From Ignavibacteria bacterium (GTDB lineage Bacteria > Bacteroidota > Ignavibacteria > Kapaibacteriales > UBA2268), in contig JAISJI010000060.1 of NCBI GenBank assembly GCA_031261605.1, forward strand, positions 62,001 through 126,000: 64,000 nt of DNA, written 5' to 3'. This document shows positions 1 through 9,341 of the stretch, in pieces; the stretch's first letter is position 1; the number at the start of each line of letters is the position of its first letter. The position numbers and the translations under genes are program-made. The notes below the pieces were generated by a model. The model did not search any database. It had not been told where the DNA came from and was given only the letters and a program-made list of their open reading frames with translations.

Positions 1-669
1 GGTAATAGAAATGATAAGGGATTTGAAGGTAAATCAAAATTGTTTTTTGTATATCTTGACATTTTAAATCATATAAAAGATAGAAATGCCGAAGTAAAAT
101 TCTTGTTAGAGAATGTAAAAATGAAGAAGGAATGGCGAGACAAAATATCATCATACTTGGAAGTAGCGCCGATTTTAATAGATTCCGAAGTGGTGTCTGC
201 ACAACATAGGGAAAGATATTATTGGTGCAATTGGAATGTAGAACCAATAATAAAGCAAAAAAATGTGGTATTGAATAATATTGTTGATAATTATACAGAT
301 AGATATTTTTTATCAGATAAGCATCATAAAGCATTTATGAAATCATACAATTGGAAGCATTGCGAGTTAAATGGAAAAGGTAAAACCATAATCGCATCAT
401 ATTTTAAACAGCCCCCACACACAACTTATATCCCTTGCAAAGAATCACCAAGTGGCTTCAGAAGATTAACCCCTTTAGAATGCGAGCGTGTGATGACGCT
501 TCCGGATAACTATACCAAATATGGAATTAAAGATGGCAATGTAAATGAAATAAGTGATACAGGTAGATATCGGGCTGTTGGCAATGGATGGACATTAGAA
601 GTAATAAAACATATTTTTTCTAATCTTATTATACCAAATGGAGGAGCAGGGTGGAAATTAGCGAAATGA
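1..669 (+). CDS. DNA cytosine-5 methyltransferase, C-terminal part (5' end outside window)
   Basis: The reading frame is open to base 1, so the gene starts upstream and the first TTG/ATG here should not be taken as its start. The fragment begins in the GFxGKSKLFF region that follows the catalytic PC motif, then has FLLENVKMKKEW (motif VI, ENV), SAQHRERYYW (motif VIII), RRLTPLECERVMTLPDNYT (motif IX) and RYRAVGNGWT (motif X). This order is typical of phage-like/DNMT3-like C5 methyltransferases, which methylate cytosine in DNA using SAM. Motifs I and IV are not in the window, so activity cannot be judged. Its 3' end overlaps the next gene, a candidate endonuclease, which suggests a type II restriction-modification pair. 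Family is secure from the motifs; the pairing is inference. Confidence 0.88.
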   Translation, partial: GNRNDKGFEGKSKLFFVYLDILNHIKDRNAEVKFLLENVKMKKEWRDKISSYLEVAPILIDSEVVSAQHRERYYWCNWNVEPIIKQKNVVLNNIVDNYTDRYFLSDKHHKAFMKSYNWKHCELNGKGKTIIASYFKQPPHTTYIPCKESPSGFRRLTPLECERVMTLPDNYTKYGIKDGNVNEISDTGRYRAVGNGWTLEVIKHIFSNLIIPNGGAGWKLAK

Positions 670-1151
670 AAGAATTATTAATTAGTAATTTGCCTGATAA
701 ATTAAAATGTGGCAGAGAGATATACAAATCAAGAAGTAATTATGAACAAGTATTGTGTGATGAATTAGGTTGGAAATGCGAAAAGAACACTTATTGGGAT
801 GCAGATTACAAAGGAGTTAAAATAGAAATAAAGAAGGGAAACACTTGGTTAAATGTTAGAAGATATGCTCAATTAGTTATTAATGATATAGATTGTTCAA
901 ATGACATAACTGCAATATTTACGAAAGATGATAAGGATAAAACTATAAGAGCAGTATACTTTGTAAAAACATCTGTTATTATTGAAATCGCATTGAAAAT
1001 GGACAAAGAAATTGCAAAGAAAATAATAGAATTAGACAAACATTGGAAAGAAATTTGCAAAGAGTATTTAGGTAATGACACAGATAGTCAAGTAAATTTC
1101 AAGGTGAGTGCGTATAAAAGTTTAAGTTTTTGTCATAAAATATTTGAATGA
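651..1151 (+). CDS. Candidate type II restriction endonuclease (PD-(D/E)XK-like)
   Basis: 166 aa, not a family I recognise by name. It follows the cytosine methyltransferase with a 19-base overlap, the usual arrangement of an R-M pair. Residues around 38-58 contain YWDADYKGVKIEIKKGN; an Asp followed by (V)KIEIKKG fits a D-x(n)-E-x-K nuclease core. The remainder is Lys/Ile-rich with no membrane segment. GTG at 651 is chosen because GGAG lies 5 bases upstream (642-645); an in-frame ATG at 666 (ATGA overlapping the upstream stop) is an alternative that removes five residues. The nuclease call rests on context plus this short motif; it could be another R-M accessory protein. Confidence 0.55.
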   Translation: MEISEMKELLISNLPDKLKCGREIYKSRSNYEQVLCDELGWKCEKNTYWDADYKGVKIEIKKGNTWLNVRRYAQLVINDIDCSNDITAIFTKDDKDKTIRAVYFVKTSVIIEIALKMDKEIAKKIIELDKHWKEICKEYLGNDTDSQVNFKVSAYKSLSFCHKIFE

Positions 1152-1251
1152 CCAGCGAGTTAATTCGCAAACTATTTCGCGTTCCGAAAAAGATAATTCC
1201 GACACTTAATGGAAGAATGAACACCGACATTTTTTAATACTTTAGAACCTT

Positions 1252-4200
1252 ATGAATACAATAAACATAAAAAAAGTCCTTATACTCGGCTCCGGCTCAC
1301 TCAAAATTGGTGAAGCCGGCGAATTCGATTACTCCGGCTCCCAAGCACTCAAAGCCATTAGAGAAGAAGGCATATCAACAGTTTTGATAAACCCAAATAT
1401 TGCGACAGTCCAAACTTCCGAAGGAGTTGCTGATAAGATTTATTTCCTACCACTCACTCCTTTTTTTGTGCAAAAAGTCATTGAAAAGGAGCGTCCAGAT
1501 GGTATTCTACTCTCTTTTGGCGGGCAAACCGCGCTTAATTGCGGTGTTTCACTGTATAGAGAGAAGATATTGGAGCAGTATAATGTGCAAGTGCTGGGAA
1601 CACCAGTTCAGGCGATTATGGATACTGAGGATAGGGAGTTGTTTGTGCAACGGCTTAATGAAATCAAAGTTAAGACCATTAAAAGTGAAGCAGTTACCAC
1701 TCCAGCGGAAGCACGCATTGCTGCAAAGGAACTCGGCTATCCTATTATTGTCCGTGCTGCTTATGCATTAGGTGGATTGGGTTCCGGTTTTTGCGATAGT
1801 GAAGAGGAGTTGAATGTATTGGTGGAGAAAGCATTTGCATTTTCGCCACAAGTCCTTATAGAAAAGAGTTTAAAGGGATGGAAGGAAGTTGAGTATGAGG
1901 TGGTGAGAGACAAATACGATAACTGCATAACCGTATGTAATATGGAGAACTTTGACCCATTAGGCATACATACCGGCGAGAGCATTGTTATAGCCCCATC
2001 GCAGACTCTGTCTAATACCGAGTATCATAAATTGCGTGAGTTATCCATTCGCATCATCCGTCATATTGGTATTGTTGGTGAATGTAATGTGCAATTTGCA
2101 TTAGACCCGGGTAGCGAGGATTACCGCGTGATAGAGGTAAATGCACGACTAAGTCGTTCATCTGCACTTGCATCGAAAGCCACTGGCTATCCACTTGCAT
2201 TTGTAGCAGCAAAATTGGGACTTGGCTATGGATTATTTGAACTTACCAATTCTGTAACGAAGCAAACTCCTGCATTTTTTGAGCCAGCATTGGATTATGT
2301 TGTTTGCAAAATACCACGCTGGGATTTGGCGAAATTCCACGGAGTAGAACGCGAACTCGGTAGTAGTATGAAGTCGGTCGGCGAGGTGATGGCAATAGGT
2401 CGCACATTTGAGGAAGCGATACAAAAGGGCTTACGGATGATTGGTCAAGGTATGCACGGCTTTGTGGAGAATAAAGACATCGTTATTGATGATATAGACA
2501 AGGCATTGAATGAACCGACAGACCAGCGTATCTTCATTATTAGCAAGGCGTTACGTAGCGGATATACTATTGAGGCAATACATAATTTGACAAAAGTTGA
2601 TAAGTGGTTTCTGCATAAATTACAGAATGTCATCGACACAATGCTCGAATTAGAAGCATTGCCAAAACCGGTAGGTAATAACATTGAAATAGGTATTGAT
2701 TTGTTGCGAAAAGCAAAGGTGCAAGGTTTCTCCGACTTCCAAATAGCCAGAGCATTATGGCGAGACAATATGGCAGAAAAATACATTGATGTCGTGCGGA
2801 AATATCGTAAGTCATTGGGAATCATACCGGTTGTAAAGCAAATAGATACATTGGCAGCGGAATATCCAGCACAGACCAATTACCTATATCTTACATATTG
2901 TGGCATCACTAACGATGTCCATTATGTTGGCGACCACCGCTCTATTGTGGTGCTTGGTAGTGGTGCATATCGCATTGGTTCATCGGTAGAATTTGATTGG
3001 TGTGGAGTGCAGGCACTAAATACAATAAAAAAAGAGGGTTACCGCTCTGTAATGATAAATTATAATCCCGAAACGGTATCCACGGATTACGATATGTGTG
3101 ATAGATTGTATTTTGATGAACTTTCATTCGAACGCGTGATGGATATATTGGAATTGGAAAATCCGCACGGTGTAATCTTATCTACTGGCGGACAAATACC
3201 TAATAATCTTGCTGTTCGCTTAGATGAGCATCAAGTTCCAATACTTGGAACAAGTGCGAAAAACATTGATAATGCAGAGGATAGACATAAATTCTCCGCA
3301 ATGTTAGACCGCATAGATGTAGACCAGCCAGCGTGGAAGGAGCTCTCCTCCTTGGATGATATTAACACATTTGTTGATGAAGTAGGTTTTCCGGTGCTTG
3401 TGCGTCCGAGTTATGTATTAAGTGGTGCTGCGATGAATGTTTGCTCCAATCAGGAGGAATTAGTTCGCTTTCTAAATCTTGCAGCGAAGGTAAGCAAGCA
3501 GCATCCGGTTGTGGTTTCGCAATTTATCCAAGAGGCGAAAGAAATAGAGATAGATGCAGTTGCTAATAGAGGCGAAATATTGATGTATGCAATTAGCGAA
3601 CACATTGAATTTGCTGGTGTTCATAGTGGCGATGCTACAATACAATTTCCCGCACAAAACATATATGTAGAGACGCTTCGCCGTATCAAGCGCATCAGCC
3701 GCAAAATAGCAAAAGAATTAGATATATCCGGTCCATTCAACATTCAATATCTCGCTAAGGGTAATGAAATCAAAGTGATAGAGTGTAATTTGCGTGCTTC
3801 GCGTAGTTTCCCATTTGTTAGTAAGGTATTGAAAATCAACTTCATAGAATTAGCAACACGGATAATGCTTGGGCTTTTCGTTAAGAAGCCCGATAAGAAC
3901 GAGTTTGATTTGGATTATGTTGGTATTAAGGCATCGCAATTTTCATTTAGCAGATTGCAAAAAGCCGACCCAGTTCTTGGTGTAGATATGGCTTCTACTG
4001 GCGAAGTTGGCTGTATTGCTGATGATACATCCGAGGCGATACTGAAGAGTATGCTATCGGTTGGCTATCGTATTCCCGAGAGTAACATATTGCTGTCTAT
4101 GGGAACATCTAAGCAACGTGCTTCTATGCTTGATGCTGCGAGGATGCTTGAGGCAAAGGGATATAGTTTGTTTGCATTTGATAAAACATACAAATTCCTT

Positions 4201-4479
4201 GATGAGAACGGCATTAGTTGTTCGCAAGTATATTTCCCAAGTGATAACAACGAGCCACAAGCACTAACGATGCTACATAAACACGAAATAGATATGGTGG
4301 TGAGCATTCCGCATAATCTTACACCCGGCGAGTTGGACAATGGATACAAAATCCGCCGTGCTGCTATAGACCTGAACATTCCGCTAATCACAAATGCACG
4401 GTTAGCAAGCGCTTTCATTACTGCATTCTGCACAATAAAATTGGAAGAAATAATGATTAAGAGTTGGGAAGAGTATTAA
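1252..4479 (+). CDS. carB: Carbamoyl-phosphate synthase large subunit
   Basis: 1075 aa, the normal full length (about 1070). It makes carbamoyl phosphate from bicarbonate, ammonia (from the small subunit CarA) and two ATP, for pyrimidine and arginine synthesis in the cytoplasm. Two homologous ATP-grasp halves are seen: the first opens with KVLILGSGSLKIGEAGEFDYSG, the second near residue 565 with VVLGSGAYRIGSSVEFDWCG. Substrate-loop sequences such as ALGGLGSGF and the VIEVNARLSRSSALAS / VIECNLRASRSFPFVS pair mark both active sites, and the C-terminal MGS-like allosteric domain follows (about 935-1075). carA is not adjacent in this window. A hairpin with a T run follows the stop. No clear promoter was recognised upstream. 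Confidence 0.98.
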   Translation: MNTINIKKVLILGSGSLKIGEAGEFDYSGSQALKAIREEGISTVLINPNIATVQTSEGVADKIYFLPLTPFFVQKVIEKERPDGILLSFGGQTALNCGVSLYREKILEQYNVQVLGTPVQAIMDTEDRELFVQRLNEIKVKTIKSEAVTTPAEARIAAKELGYPIIVRAAYALGGLGSGFCDSEEELNVLVEKAFAFSPQVLIEKSLKGWKEVEYEVVRDKYDNCITVCNMENFDPLGIHTGESIVIAPSQTLSNTEYHKLRELSIRIIRHIGIVGECNVQFALDPGSEDYRVIEVNARLSRSSALASKATGYPLAFVAAKLGLGYGLFELTNSVTKQTPAFFEPALDYVVCKIPRWDLAKFHGVERELGSSMKSVGEVMAIGRTFEEAIQKGLRMIGQGMHGFVENKDIVIDDIDKALNEPTDQRIFIISKALRSGYTIEAIHNLTKVDKWFLHKLQNVIDTMLELEALPKPVGNNIEIGIDLLRKAKVQGFSDFQIARALWRDNMAEKYIDVVRKYRKSLGIIPVVKQIDTLAAEYPAQTNYLYLTYCGITNDVHYVGDHRSIVVLGSGAYRIGSSVEFDWCGVQALNTIKKEGYRSVMINYNPETVSTDYDMCDRLYFDELSFERVMDILELENPHGVILSTGGQIPNNLAVRLDEHQVPILGTSAKNIDNAEDRHKFSAMLDRIDVDQPAWKELSSLDDINTFVDEVGFPVLVRPSYVLSGAAMNVCSNQEELVRFLNLAAKVSKQHPVVVSQFIQEAKEIEIDAVANRGEILMYAISEHIEFAGVHSGDATIQFPAQNIYVETLRRIKRISRKIAKELDISGPFNIQYLAKGNEIKVIECNLRASRSFPFVSKVLKINFIELATRIMLGLFVKKPDKNEFDLDYVGIKASQFSFSRLQKADPVLGVDMASTGEVGCIADDTSEAILKSMLSVGYRIPESNILLSMGTSKQRASMLDAARMLEAKGYSLFAFDKTYKFLDENGISCSQVYFPSDNNEPQALTMLHKHEIDMVVSIPHNLTPGELDNGYKIRRAAIDLNIPLITNARLASAFITAFCTIKLEEIMIKSWEEY

Positions 4480-4504
4480 TTTATTGAATTGTATATATGT
4501 TGTA

Positions 4505-4530
4505 GGGGCGTAATATTTTATGCCCTTTTT
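4505..4530 (+). terminator. Rho-independent terminator after carB
   Basis: GGGC-GTAA...TTA-TGCCC stem with a TATT loop followed by five T, 26 bases after the carB stop. Confidence 0.7.
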
Positions 4531-4566
4531 GCTTCGTATGTGTTCTTTGCTGAAAATGTATAAAAA

Positions 4567-4598
4567 TACAAAAAAATGGGCTCTATATGAGCCCATTT
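4567..4598 (-). terminator. Terminator of the ribosomal/rpoA operon
   Basis: A perfect 10-bp stem, AAATGGGCTC / GAGCCCATTT with a 5-base loop. Read on the minus strand it is followed by a T7 run, so it ends the rpmJ-rpsM-rpsK-rpoA transcript coming from the right. Confidence 0.75.
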
Positions 4599-4654
4599 AG
4601 AAGTTTTTTGGAGGAGAGTCCAAAAATGAAAAAGATAAGTTTTATTATGAGATT

Positions 4655-5674
4655 TTATATATTTATAACTGCTGGCTTTTGCTCTTCTTTCAGGTAGTAA
4701 TCTACATTCATACCGAAGTTAAGCGAGTGCATTTGCACAATGCCAAGCAATTCGTTAAGCGATTTTCTACCAAAGTTACGGAACTTAAGCAATTCACTTT
4801 CTTGCAGTTGCACTAATTCTGCGATATTAGTAATACCGGCAGATTGCAAGCAATTGTGAGAGCGAACGGAGAGTTCTAAATCTGCTATTGGAGTGAGTAA
4901 GATATTGCGAATTCTATTGCGTTCTGCAATTTTTTGTTCTTCGGCTGCTGGAATTGAACTAATCAAATCATCCTCTACATATTCTTCGAATGTTTTAAAC
5001 AAACGAAAGTGGTTATTTAAAATTTGTGCAGCGGTGCTAACTGCTTCCTCTGCGGTGATAGTGCCATCTGTGCGAACATCTAACACAAGGCGTTCGTAAT
5101 CAGTGCGTTGCCCAACACGGAATGACTCAACAGCGTAATTAACTAAGAGTATTGGCGTATAGATTGAGTCAATTGGGAGCATACCCACCGGGAAATCCAC
5201 GATAATTTGCTCCTCCGCTGGAACATAGCCCTTGCCGTGACCGATACGAAGTTCTACATCAAAGCTTGCATTACCGGACAATGTTGCAATATGTGCCTCC
5301 GAATCCATTACTTCAATAGTAGGAGAAGCGTCTTGTATTTGCTTTGCAGTGAATTCGCCAGGTCCATCTATGTGGAAGTTCACTTTTTGCGGTTTTTTAT
5401 CTAATGTTTTTATCTTAATCTCTTTGAGATTAAGGATAATTTCCGATACATCTTCCACTACGTGTGGGATGCTCTGATATTCGTGTAGAACATCAGTTAT
5501 TTTAAGACCTGTTATTGCAGCACCGGGGATAGATGACAGCAACACGCGTCTCATCGCATTGCCGACTGTATTTGCATAACCATGTTCTAATGGTTGCATT
5601 ATAAAACGGCTATGTGAAGGGGTTTGCGTCTCTTCTATTTGGACTTTATCAGGCATTTGCATCTGAGATACCAT
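4655..5674 (-). CDS. rpoA: DNA-directed RNA polymerase subunit alpha
   Basis: 339 aa, near the usual length (about 330). The N-terminal dimerisation domain includes GYANTVGNAMRRVLLSSIPGA, the contact region for beta/beta'. The C-terminal domain (from about residue 260) has ELSVRSHNCLQSAGI and FRNFGRKSLNEL, the helix-hairpin-helix surface that contacts UP elements and activators. It is the last gene of rpmJ-rpsM-rpsK-rpoA. Two genes usually flanking it in bacterial operons, rpsD before and rplQ after, are absent: only about 105 bases separate it from rpsK, and a terminator followed by convergent carB lies downstream. Confidence 0.98.
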   Translation of the reverse strand: MVSQMQMPDKVQIEETQTPSHSRFIMQPLEHGYANTVGNAMRRVLLSSIPGAAITGLKITDVLHEYQSIPHVVEDVSEIILNLKEIKIKTLDKKPQKVNFHIDGPGEFTAKQIQDASPTIEVMDSEAHIATLSGNASFDVELRIGHGKGYVPAEEQIIVDFPVGMLPIDSIYTPILLVNYAVESFRVGQRTDYERLVLDVRTDGTITAEEAVSTAAQILNNHFRLFKTFEEYVEDDLISSIPAAEEQKIAERNRIRNILLTPIADLELSVRSHNCLQSAGITNIAELVQLQESELLKFRNFGRKSLNELLGIVQMHSLNFGMNVDYYLKEEQKPAVINI

Positions 5675-5779
5675 AATTTACCTACTATTATGTTTGTAAA
5701 ATGAAAAGTTAATTTTTCGTATAAATATCAACATTATAGAATGCTCTTGCACTCAATTACATTCTGCTAATATGCGATA

Positions 5780-6160
5780 TTATACACGACGTCTTTTTGG
5801 AGGACGGCATCCATTATGTGGTATTGGGGTTTTATCTGTAATTGAGAAAACTTCCAATCCGGCGGAGAACAGCGCTCTAACAGCGGCTTCTCTACCTGAG
5901 CCCGGTCCTTTTACGAATACATCTACTTTACGTAGTCCCATATCGTATGCTTCTTTTGCGGCTTTTTCGGCACAAACTTGGGAAGCGTATGGGGTATTCT
6001 TTTTCGAACCACGAAAGCCGTTCTTTCCTGCTGACGACCAGCAGAGTGCGTTCCCGTATATATCTGATATAGTTACGAGAACATTATTGAAAGATGCTTT
6101 AATAAATGCTTTGCCGTGGACATCCACGACACTTTTTTTCTTTACTTTTTTCTTTGCCAC
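5780..6160 (-). CDS. rpsK: 30S ribosomal protein uS11
   Basis: 126 aa, normal length. It binds 16S rRNA in the platform of the small subunit. Diagnostic stretches are [21 protein letters not shown], the [13 protein letters not shown] segment and the C-terminal [13 protein letters not shown] tail. The N terminus is a Lys-rich MAKKKVKKK. It lies 72 bases after rpsM in the same orientation. The gap to rpoA, where rpsD usually sits, holds no gene on either strand. Confidence 0.98.
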   Translation of the reverse strand: MAKKKVKKKSVVDVHGKAFIKASFNNVLVTISDIYGNALCWSSAGKNGFRGSKKNTPYASQVCAEKAAKEAYDMGLRKVDVFVKGPGSGREAAVRALFSAGLEVFSITDKTPIPHNGCRPPKRRRV

Positions 6161-6232
6161 TTATATTGTTCCTATTTTTCTTGTGGTTTAATATGATGTT
6201 AGATATAATAAATAACTTATAGAAGAACGCTA

Positions 6233-6607
6233 TTATTTAACTGCTTTCTTCTTACCGGCTACTGTTTTCTTCCTACCTTTGCGTGTGCGTGCATTGGTGC
6301 GTGTGCGTTGACCGCGAACGGGCAATCCACGACGATGGCGGATCCCACGATAGCAACCAATATCCATTAATCGCTTAATGTTTATTTGGATTTCGGAGCG
6401 AAGAGTTCCTTCTGTCTTATATTTATCTATTTCCTGACGTAGTTGTGATACTTCGTCATCTGTCCATTCGGACACTTTTTTACCTGCGTCTATGCCGACA
6501 GCAGTTAATATCTTTTGAGCGGACGTTCTACCTATGCCGTAAATATAGGTGAGACCGATTTCTCCCCGCTTATTTTTTGGTAAGTCAATACCTGCAATTC
6601 TTGCCAT
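6233..6607 (-). CDS. rpsM: 30S ribosomal protein uS13
   Basis: 124 aa, normal length. It sits in the head of the small subunit and contacts the P-site tRNA and the 50S subunit. The sequence opens [20 protein letters not shown], has the helix-two-turns-helix [12 protein letters not shown], the conserved [18 protein letters not shown] and a basic C-terminal tail ending GKKKAVK. It is second in the operon after rpmJ, 13 bases downstream of the rpmJ stop. Confidence 0.98.
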   Translation of the reverse strand: MARIAGIDLPKNKRGEIGLTYIYGIGRTSAQKILTAVGIDAGKKVSEWTDDEVSQLRQEIDKYKTEGTLRSEIQINIKRLMDIGCYRGIRHRRGLPVRGQRTRTNARTRKGRKKTVAGKKKAVK

Positions 6608-6620
6608 TTACTATTATCTC

Positions 6621-6737
6621 CTATCCTTGACGTTGTTTAAATCGTGGATTTTTTTTGTTAATAATATACACTCTACCTTTACGACGGACTATCTTGTCGT
6701 TCGGGTCGCGTTTTTTTACTGATGCTTGAACTTTCAT
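6621..6737 (-). CDS. rpmJ: 50S ribosomal protein bL36 (cysteine-free form)
   Basis: 38 aa, starting [21 protein letters not shown] and ending NPRFKQRQG before a TAG stop. bL36 is the smallest protein of the large subunit. Many versions bind zinc through a CCCH set; this copy has no cysteine at all, so it is the zinc-independent (C-minus) form. It heads the rpmJ-rpsM-rpsK-rpoA operon; infA, map and secY, frequent upstream partners, are not present. Confidence 0.95.
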   Translation of the reverse strand: MKVQASVKKRDPNDKIVRRKGRVYIINKKNPRFKQRQG

Positions 6738-7060
6738 TGTTTATCTATATTATTATTTTAAAGAATACAAATATAATATTTTTTTTTGAAATAATAACAA
6801 TACATTAAACATTTTTTTGCACATTTTGCACATTTTGTTGAAAACAGCAGCATATATTTTGTTATAATATATGCTAACCATTATATTTTTCAATGAATAA
6901 TGAATATGTGGATTTTTTTTAATAAAAAACAAAAAAATTACCGCATCATCGTTACCAGCGGTTGTTACGCTGTAATCTGTATATCTGCATACAGCCGCAA
7001 ACTCAGATATGGCTTGCTTTTGGCTATATCAAAGGAGTAAGTAGCGATACGCCCTCCGGC
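6738..7060. other. Intergenic region upstream of rpmJ
   Basis: About 320 bases, very AT-rich in its left half (long T and A runs). It holds the rpmJ promoter. A 46-codon plus-strand frame from ATG 6900 to TAA 7040 is present but shows no similarity I recognise and no ribosome binding site, so it is not called. No RNA gene was seen. Confidence 0.5.
6768..6800 (-). promoter_or_regulatory. Bacteroidota-type promoter of the rpmJ operon
   Basis: On the minus strand TATATTTG (6768-6775) fits the -7 consensus TAnnTTTG, with a TTG (6798-6800) 22 bases upstream as a -33 element. It lies about 30 bases before the rpmJ start. The spacing is slightly longer than the usual 19-21. Confidence 0.6.
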
Positions 7061-7780
7061 TCACTGAACATCATAATTCTTCGCATCTACGAAATTATAT
7101 TTTCTTTTTTTACTGAAATCATAAGCAGTAAGTTCCCGCACCGCATCCTTTATTATCCAATTGGCTGATTTGGATGTAGGATATTCCTTTGCAATGTCGT
7201 CACAGAGACGCAATGCAGTAGCACGCATCTTATCACTACGCTTGCCAATCTGGCGAATAGCCCAATTCACCGCCTTCTTTACGAAATTGCGTTCATCTGT
7301 TACACATTGCATAATCAGCGGAAAATGCTCTACAAAAAAGTCATCATATTTTTCGCCCTTTTTATGCACAGCAAGGGCTGCAATCAATGCAAATGGCGTT
7401 CTACGAACAAACTCCTGCTCGCAAGACGCCCAAATAGGAATACGCTCAATAGCCAAATCACACTTATCCAATAGATTGCTGGTGGCTTGGTCGCAAATAT
7501 CCCAAGAATTGAAATCATTGACCCATTTATCCAAGAGTTCCGTGGTCATCAGCGATGGCTCTGCGATGAAGCAAGCAAGCAAACGCGCCTCGTGAATACC
7601 TGTATTCCATAGTTCCAATGCGAGCGGATGGTCTTTCTTAATGGTCTTAGCGATAGGACGGAGTTGTGTAACGGAGATGCCGAGGGCATTCTCTATATTG
7701 ATGCCGAAGCGAGCCATTCCTGCTTTATTTACAGGGTTTTCCATTGATTTCAGTAGAAGTAGTGTTTCTTGTAGTGTCAT
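7061..7780 (-). CDS. DNA alkylation repair protein (AlkD-like HEAT-repeat family)
   Basis: 239 aa. Members of this family are HEAT-repeat DNA glycosylases that remove alkylated purines such as 3-methyladenine and 7-methylguanine. Typical pieces are GISVTQLRPIAKTIKKDH in the N-terminal helices, the WDICDQATSNLLDK segment, FVRRTPFALIAALAVH and the diagnostic VKKAVNWAIRQIGKRS near residue 172. There is no signal peptide. It is the last gene of a minus-strand run with the thioesterase and glycosyltransferase; only 3 bases separate it from the thioesterase. The exact lesion handled cannot be read from sequence. Confidence 0.87.
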   Translation of the reverse strand: MTLQETLLLLKSMENPVNKAGMARFGINIENALGISVTQLRPIAKTIKKDHPLALELWNTGIHEARLLACFIAEPSLMTTELLDKWVNDFNSWDICDQATSNLLDKCDLAIERIPIWASCEQEFVRRTPFALIAALAVHKKGEKYDDFFVEHFPLIMQCVTDERNFVKKAVNWAIRQIGKRSDKMRATALRLCDDIAKEYPTSKSANWIIKDAVRELTAYDFSKKRKYNFVDAKNYDVQ

Positions 7781-7783
7781 AAA

Positions 7784-8203
7784 TCATTTAATATTATTTT
7801 GCGAAATTATTTGCTCTAAAAAAGTCGCTGGTGGTTTTACTGGCTTCATAGTTGTTTGCGAAACGAAACAATGGTTGGTATATCCTTTGCAGATAAGCGT
7901 CTCGCCACGTTTGATGGTGGATTCAAAAGTCATCTTCAAACTATCGTTATAGATAAATTTGGTCTCTATTGTCAGCAAATCGTCATAGCCAGCCGGCATT
8001 ATATAGCGTGCATAAGCATCGAATAATGGGAAATACACTTTGTCGTTCTGTTCGTAATCGCTAAGATGGATATTGTATTGACGCATTATTTCGTTGCGAC
8101 CGACCTCGAAATAAACGAAGTAATTCGCATTATAGACAACACCCATTTTATCGGTTTCGGCGTATCTAACACGCACCTGCGTTGTATTGTTTAATTCTAT
8201 CAT
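7784..8203 (-). CDS. Acyl-CoA thioesterase, YbgC/4-hydroxybenzoyl-CoA (hotdog) family
   Basis: 139 aa, typical for a single hotdog fold. The sequence VRVRYAETDKMGVVYNANYFVYFEVGR contains the catalytic Asp of the YbgC family (YAETDKMGVVY) and the hotdog helix. It hydrolyses short-chain or aromatic acyl-CoA; in many bacteria YbgC is linked to the Tol-Pal system, but no tol gene is near. ATG at 8203 is preferred because AGGA lies 7 bases upstream; a GTG at 8218 in the same frame would add five residues and abut the preceding stop. Confidence 0.88.
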   Translation of the reverse strand: MIELNNTTQVRVRYAETDKMGVVYNANYFVYFEVGRNEIMRQYNIHLSDYEQNDKVYFPLFDAYARYIMPAGYDDLLTIETKFIYNDSLKMTFESTIKRGETLICKGYTNHCFVSQTTMKPVKPPATFLEQIISQNNIK

Positions 8204-8218
8204 AGTATATTCCTGCAC

Positions 8219-9172
8219 CTAAATAAGAGTGAAAATCTTTTTCGTATTCTCCTTAACTATCGGCGATACTAGTGTAGAGAGCCAAATCTCCTTGTGTGCA
8301 AAGATTTCTTTCGCCTTAGCAAAGTCGTGTAGTTGCAGATAAATACTACCAAGTATGCTCAGACGCAGTCCTTCTGTATCTACATCGCTCGCTATGAAAT
8401 CCAAATGCGATATTGCATCCATATAATCATCTCTACTAAGTAGAATCTGTGCCATTTTAGTATGCACTTCTTGCATTTGGACTTCGCTAAGTTGCGGTGA
8501 TGCTATTATTGAAGTGTATGTATCGAACGCCAGAGCATTGTTACCAGCGGCGAAGTAAGTATTTGCTAAATGGAATTTTGTATAAGCATCGTCCGCATTG
8601 TCCTGCAATTCCGCTTGTAGCAATTCGATATTGCGTTCCTGCTTCTCAATATTTTTACCAATATAGCCGTAATGATTTAGGACAATATCACTCTCTATAA
8701 TGGCAAAGCCAGCGTCAGTGATGGATTGAGCCACCTGCTCGTGTATTTTACCAACAAAACGGATACGGTTATCATTGCGGAATATGCGTGTAAATCTATG
8801 TGTCTTTGAGGTTGCGAGTTCTGCATCAAGGAAGTTATTAAGTAGAACCGATAGTCCGCCAACATCAGTATTTATTGGCTTCAACAGCGATATATCAAAC
8901 GTAGAGATAACCAATTCCTCGTCCGCATCTATGGACAGCACCCAATCAGTATATAGATGGGAGATGGCGTAGTTGCGTGCTTCGGAGAAGTCGTTCTGCC
9001 ATTTGTGATACACGACATCAGCACCACACTTAGCGGCAAGCACAGCCGTATTATCAGTAGAACCAGTATCCACCAGCACTATTTGTTCGCATAAAGAACG
9101 CACAGATGCCAGACAGCGTTCTATATTTACGGATTCGTTTTTTGCTATTATCGCTGCTCCAATCGTTTCCAT
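8219..9172 (-). CDS. Glycosyltransferase family 2 with C-terminal TPR region
   Basis: 317 aa. The N-terminal GT-A domain shows the GT2 pattern: IIAKNESVNIERCL at the start, VDTGSTDNT (about 34-42) for nucleotide-sugar binding and IDADEE (about 81-86) with the metal-binding DxD. The pattern NDFSEARNYAI is typical of the SunS/WaaE-like subgroup. From about residue 190 the protein is helical and repeat-like (NADDAYTKFHLANTYFAAGN...ALAFDTYTSII), consistent with TPRs. It is cytoplasmic, with no membrane segment. The acceptor may be a lipid, glycan or protein; nothing nearby decides. Confidence 0.87.
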   Translation of the reverse strand: METIGAAIIAKNESVNIERCLASVRSLCEQIVLVDTGSTDNTAVLAAKCGADVVYHKWQNDFSEARNYAISHLYTDWVLSIDADEELVISTFDISLLKPINTDVGGLSVLLNNFLDAELATSKTHRFTRIFRNDNRIRFVGKIHEQVAQSITDAGFAIIESDIVLNHYGYIGKNIEKQERNIELLQAELQDNADDAYTKFHLANTYFAAGNNALAFDTYTSIIASPQLSEVQMQEVHTKMAQILLSRDDYMDAISHLDFIASDVDTEGLRLSILGSIYLQLHDFAKAKEIFAHKEIWLSTLVSPIVKENTKKIFTLI

Positions 9173-9341
9173 TTGGTGTAATATGTAAGTTTGTATTGTT
9201 AAAAATAGTGTTTTTTAGCGAATATATTACTTTAATTTGCAAAAAAAAGCCCCCTTCCTTGTGGGATGTGGAGAGGTTAGGTTAGGAGATTGCCAACAAT
9301 ATATTATGAGCCCAAATACTAAAAAATAGCCCAAATCTTAT

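Noticed and set aside
6900-7040. Small plus-strand frame of 46 codons upstream of rpmJ
   Set aside because: No similarity, no ribosome binding site, lies in spacer between minus-strand genes.
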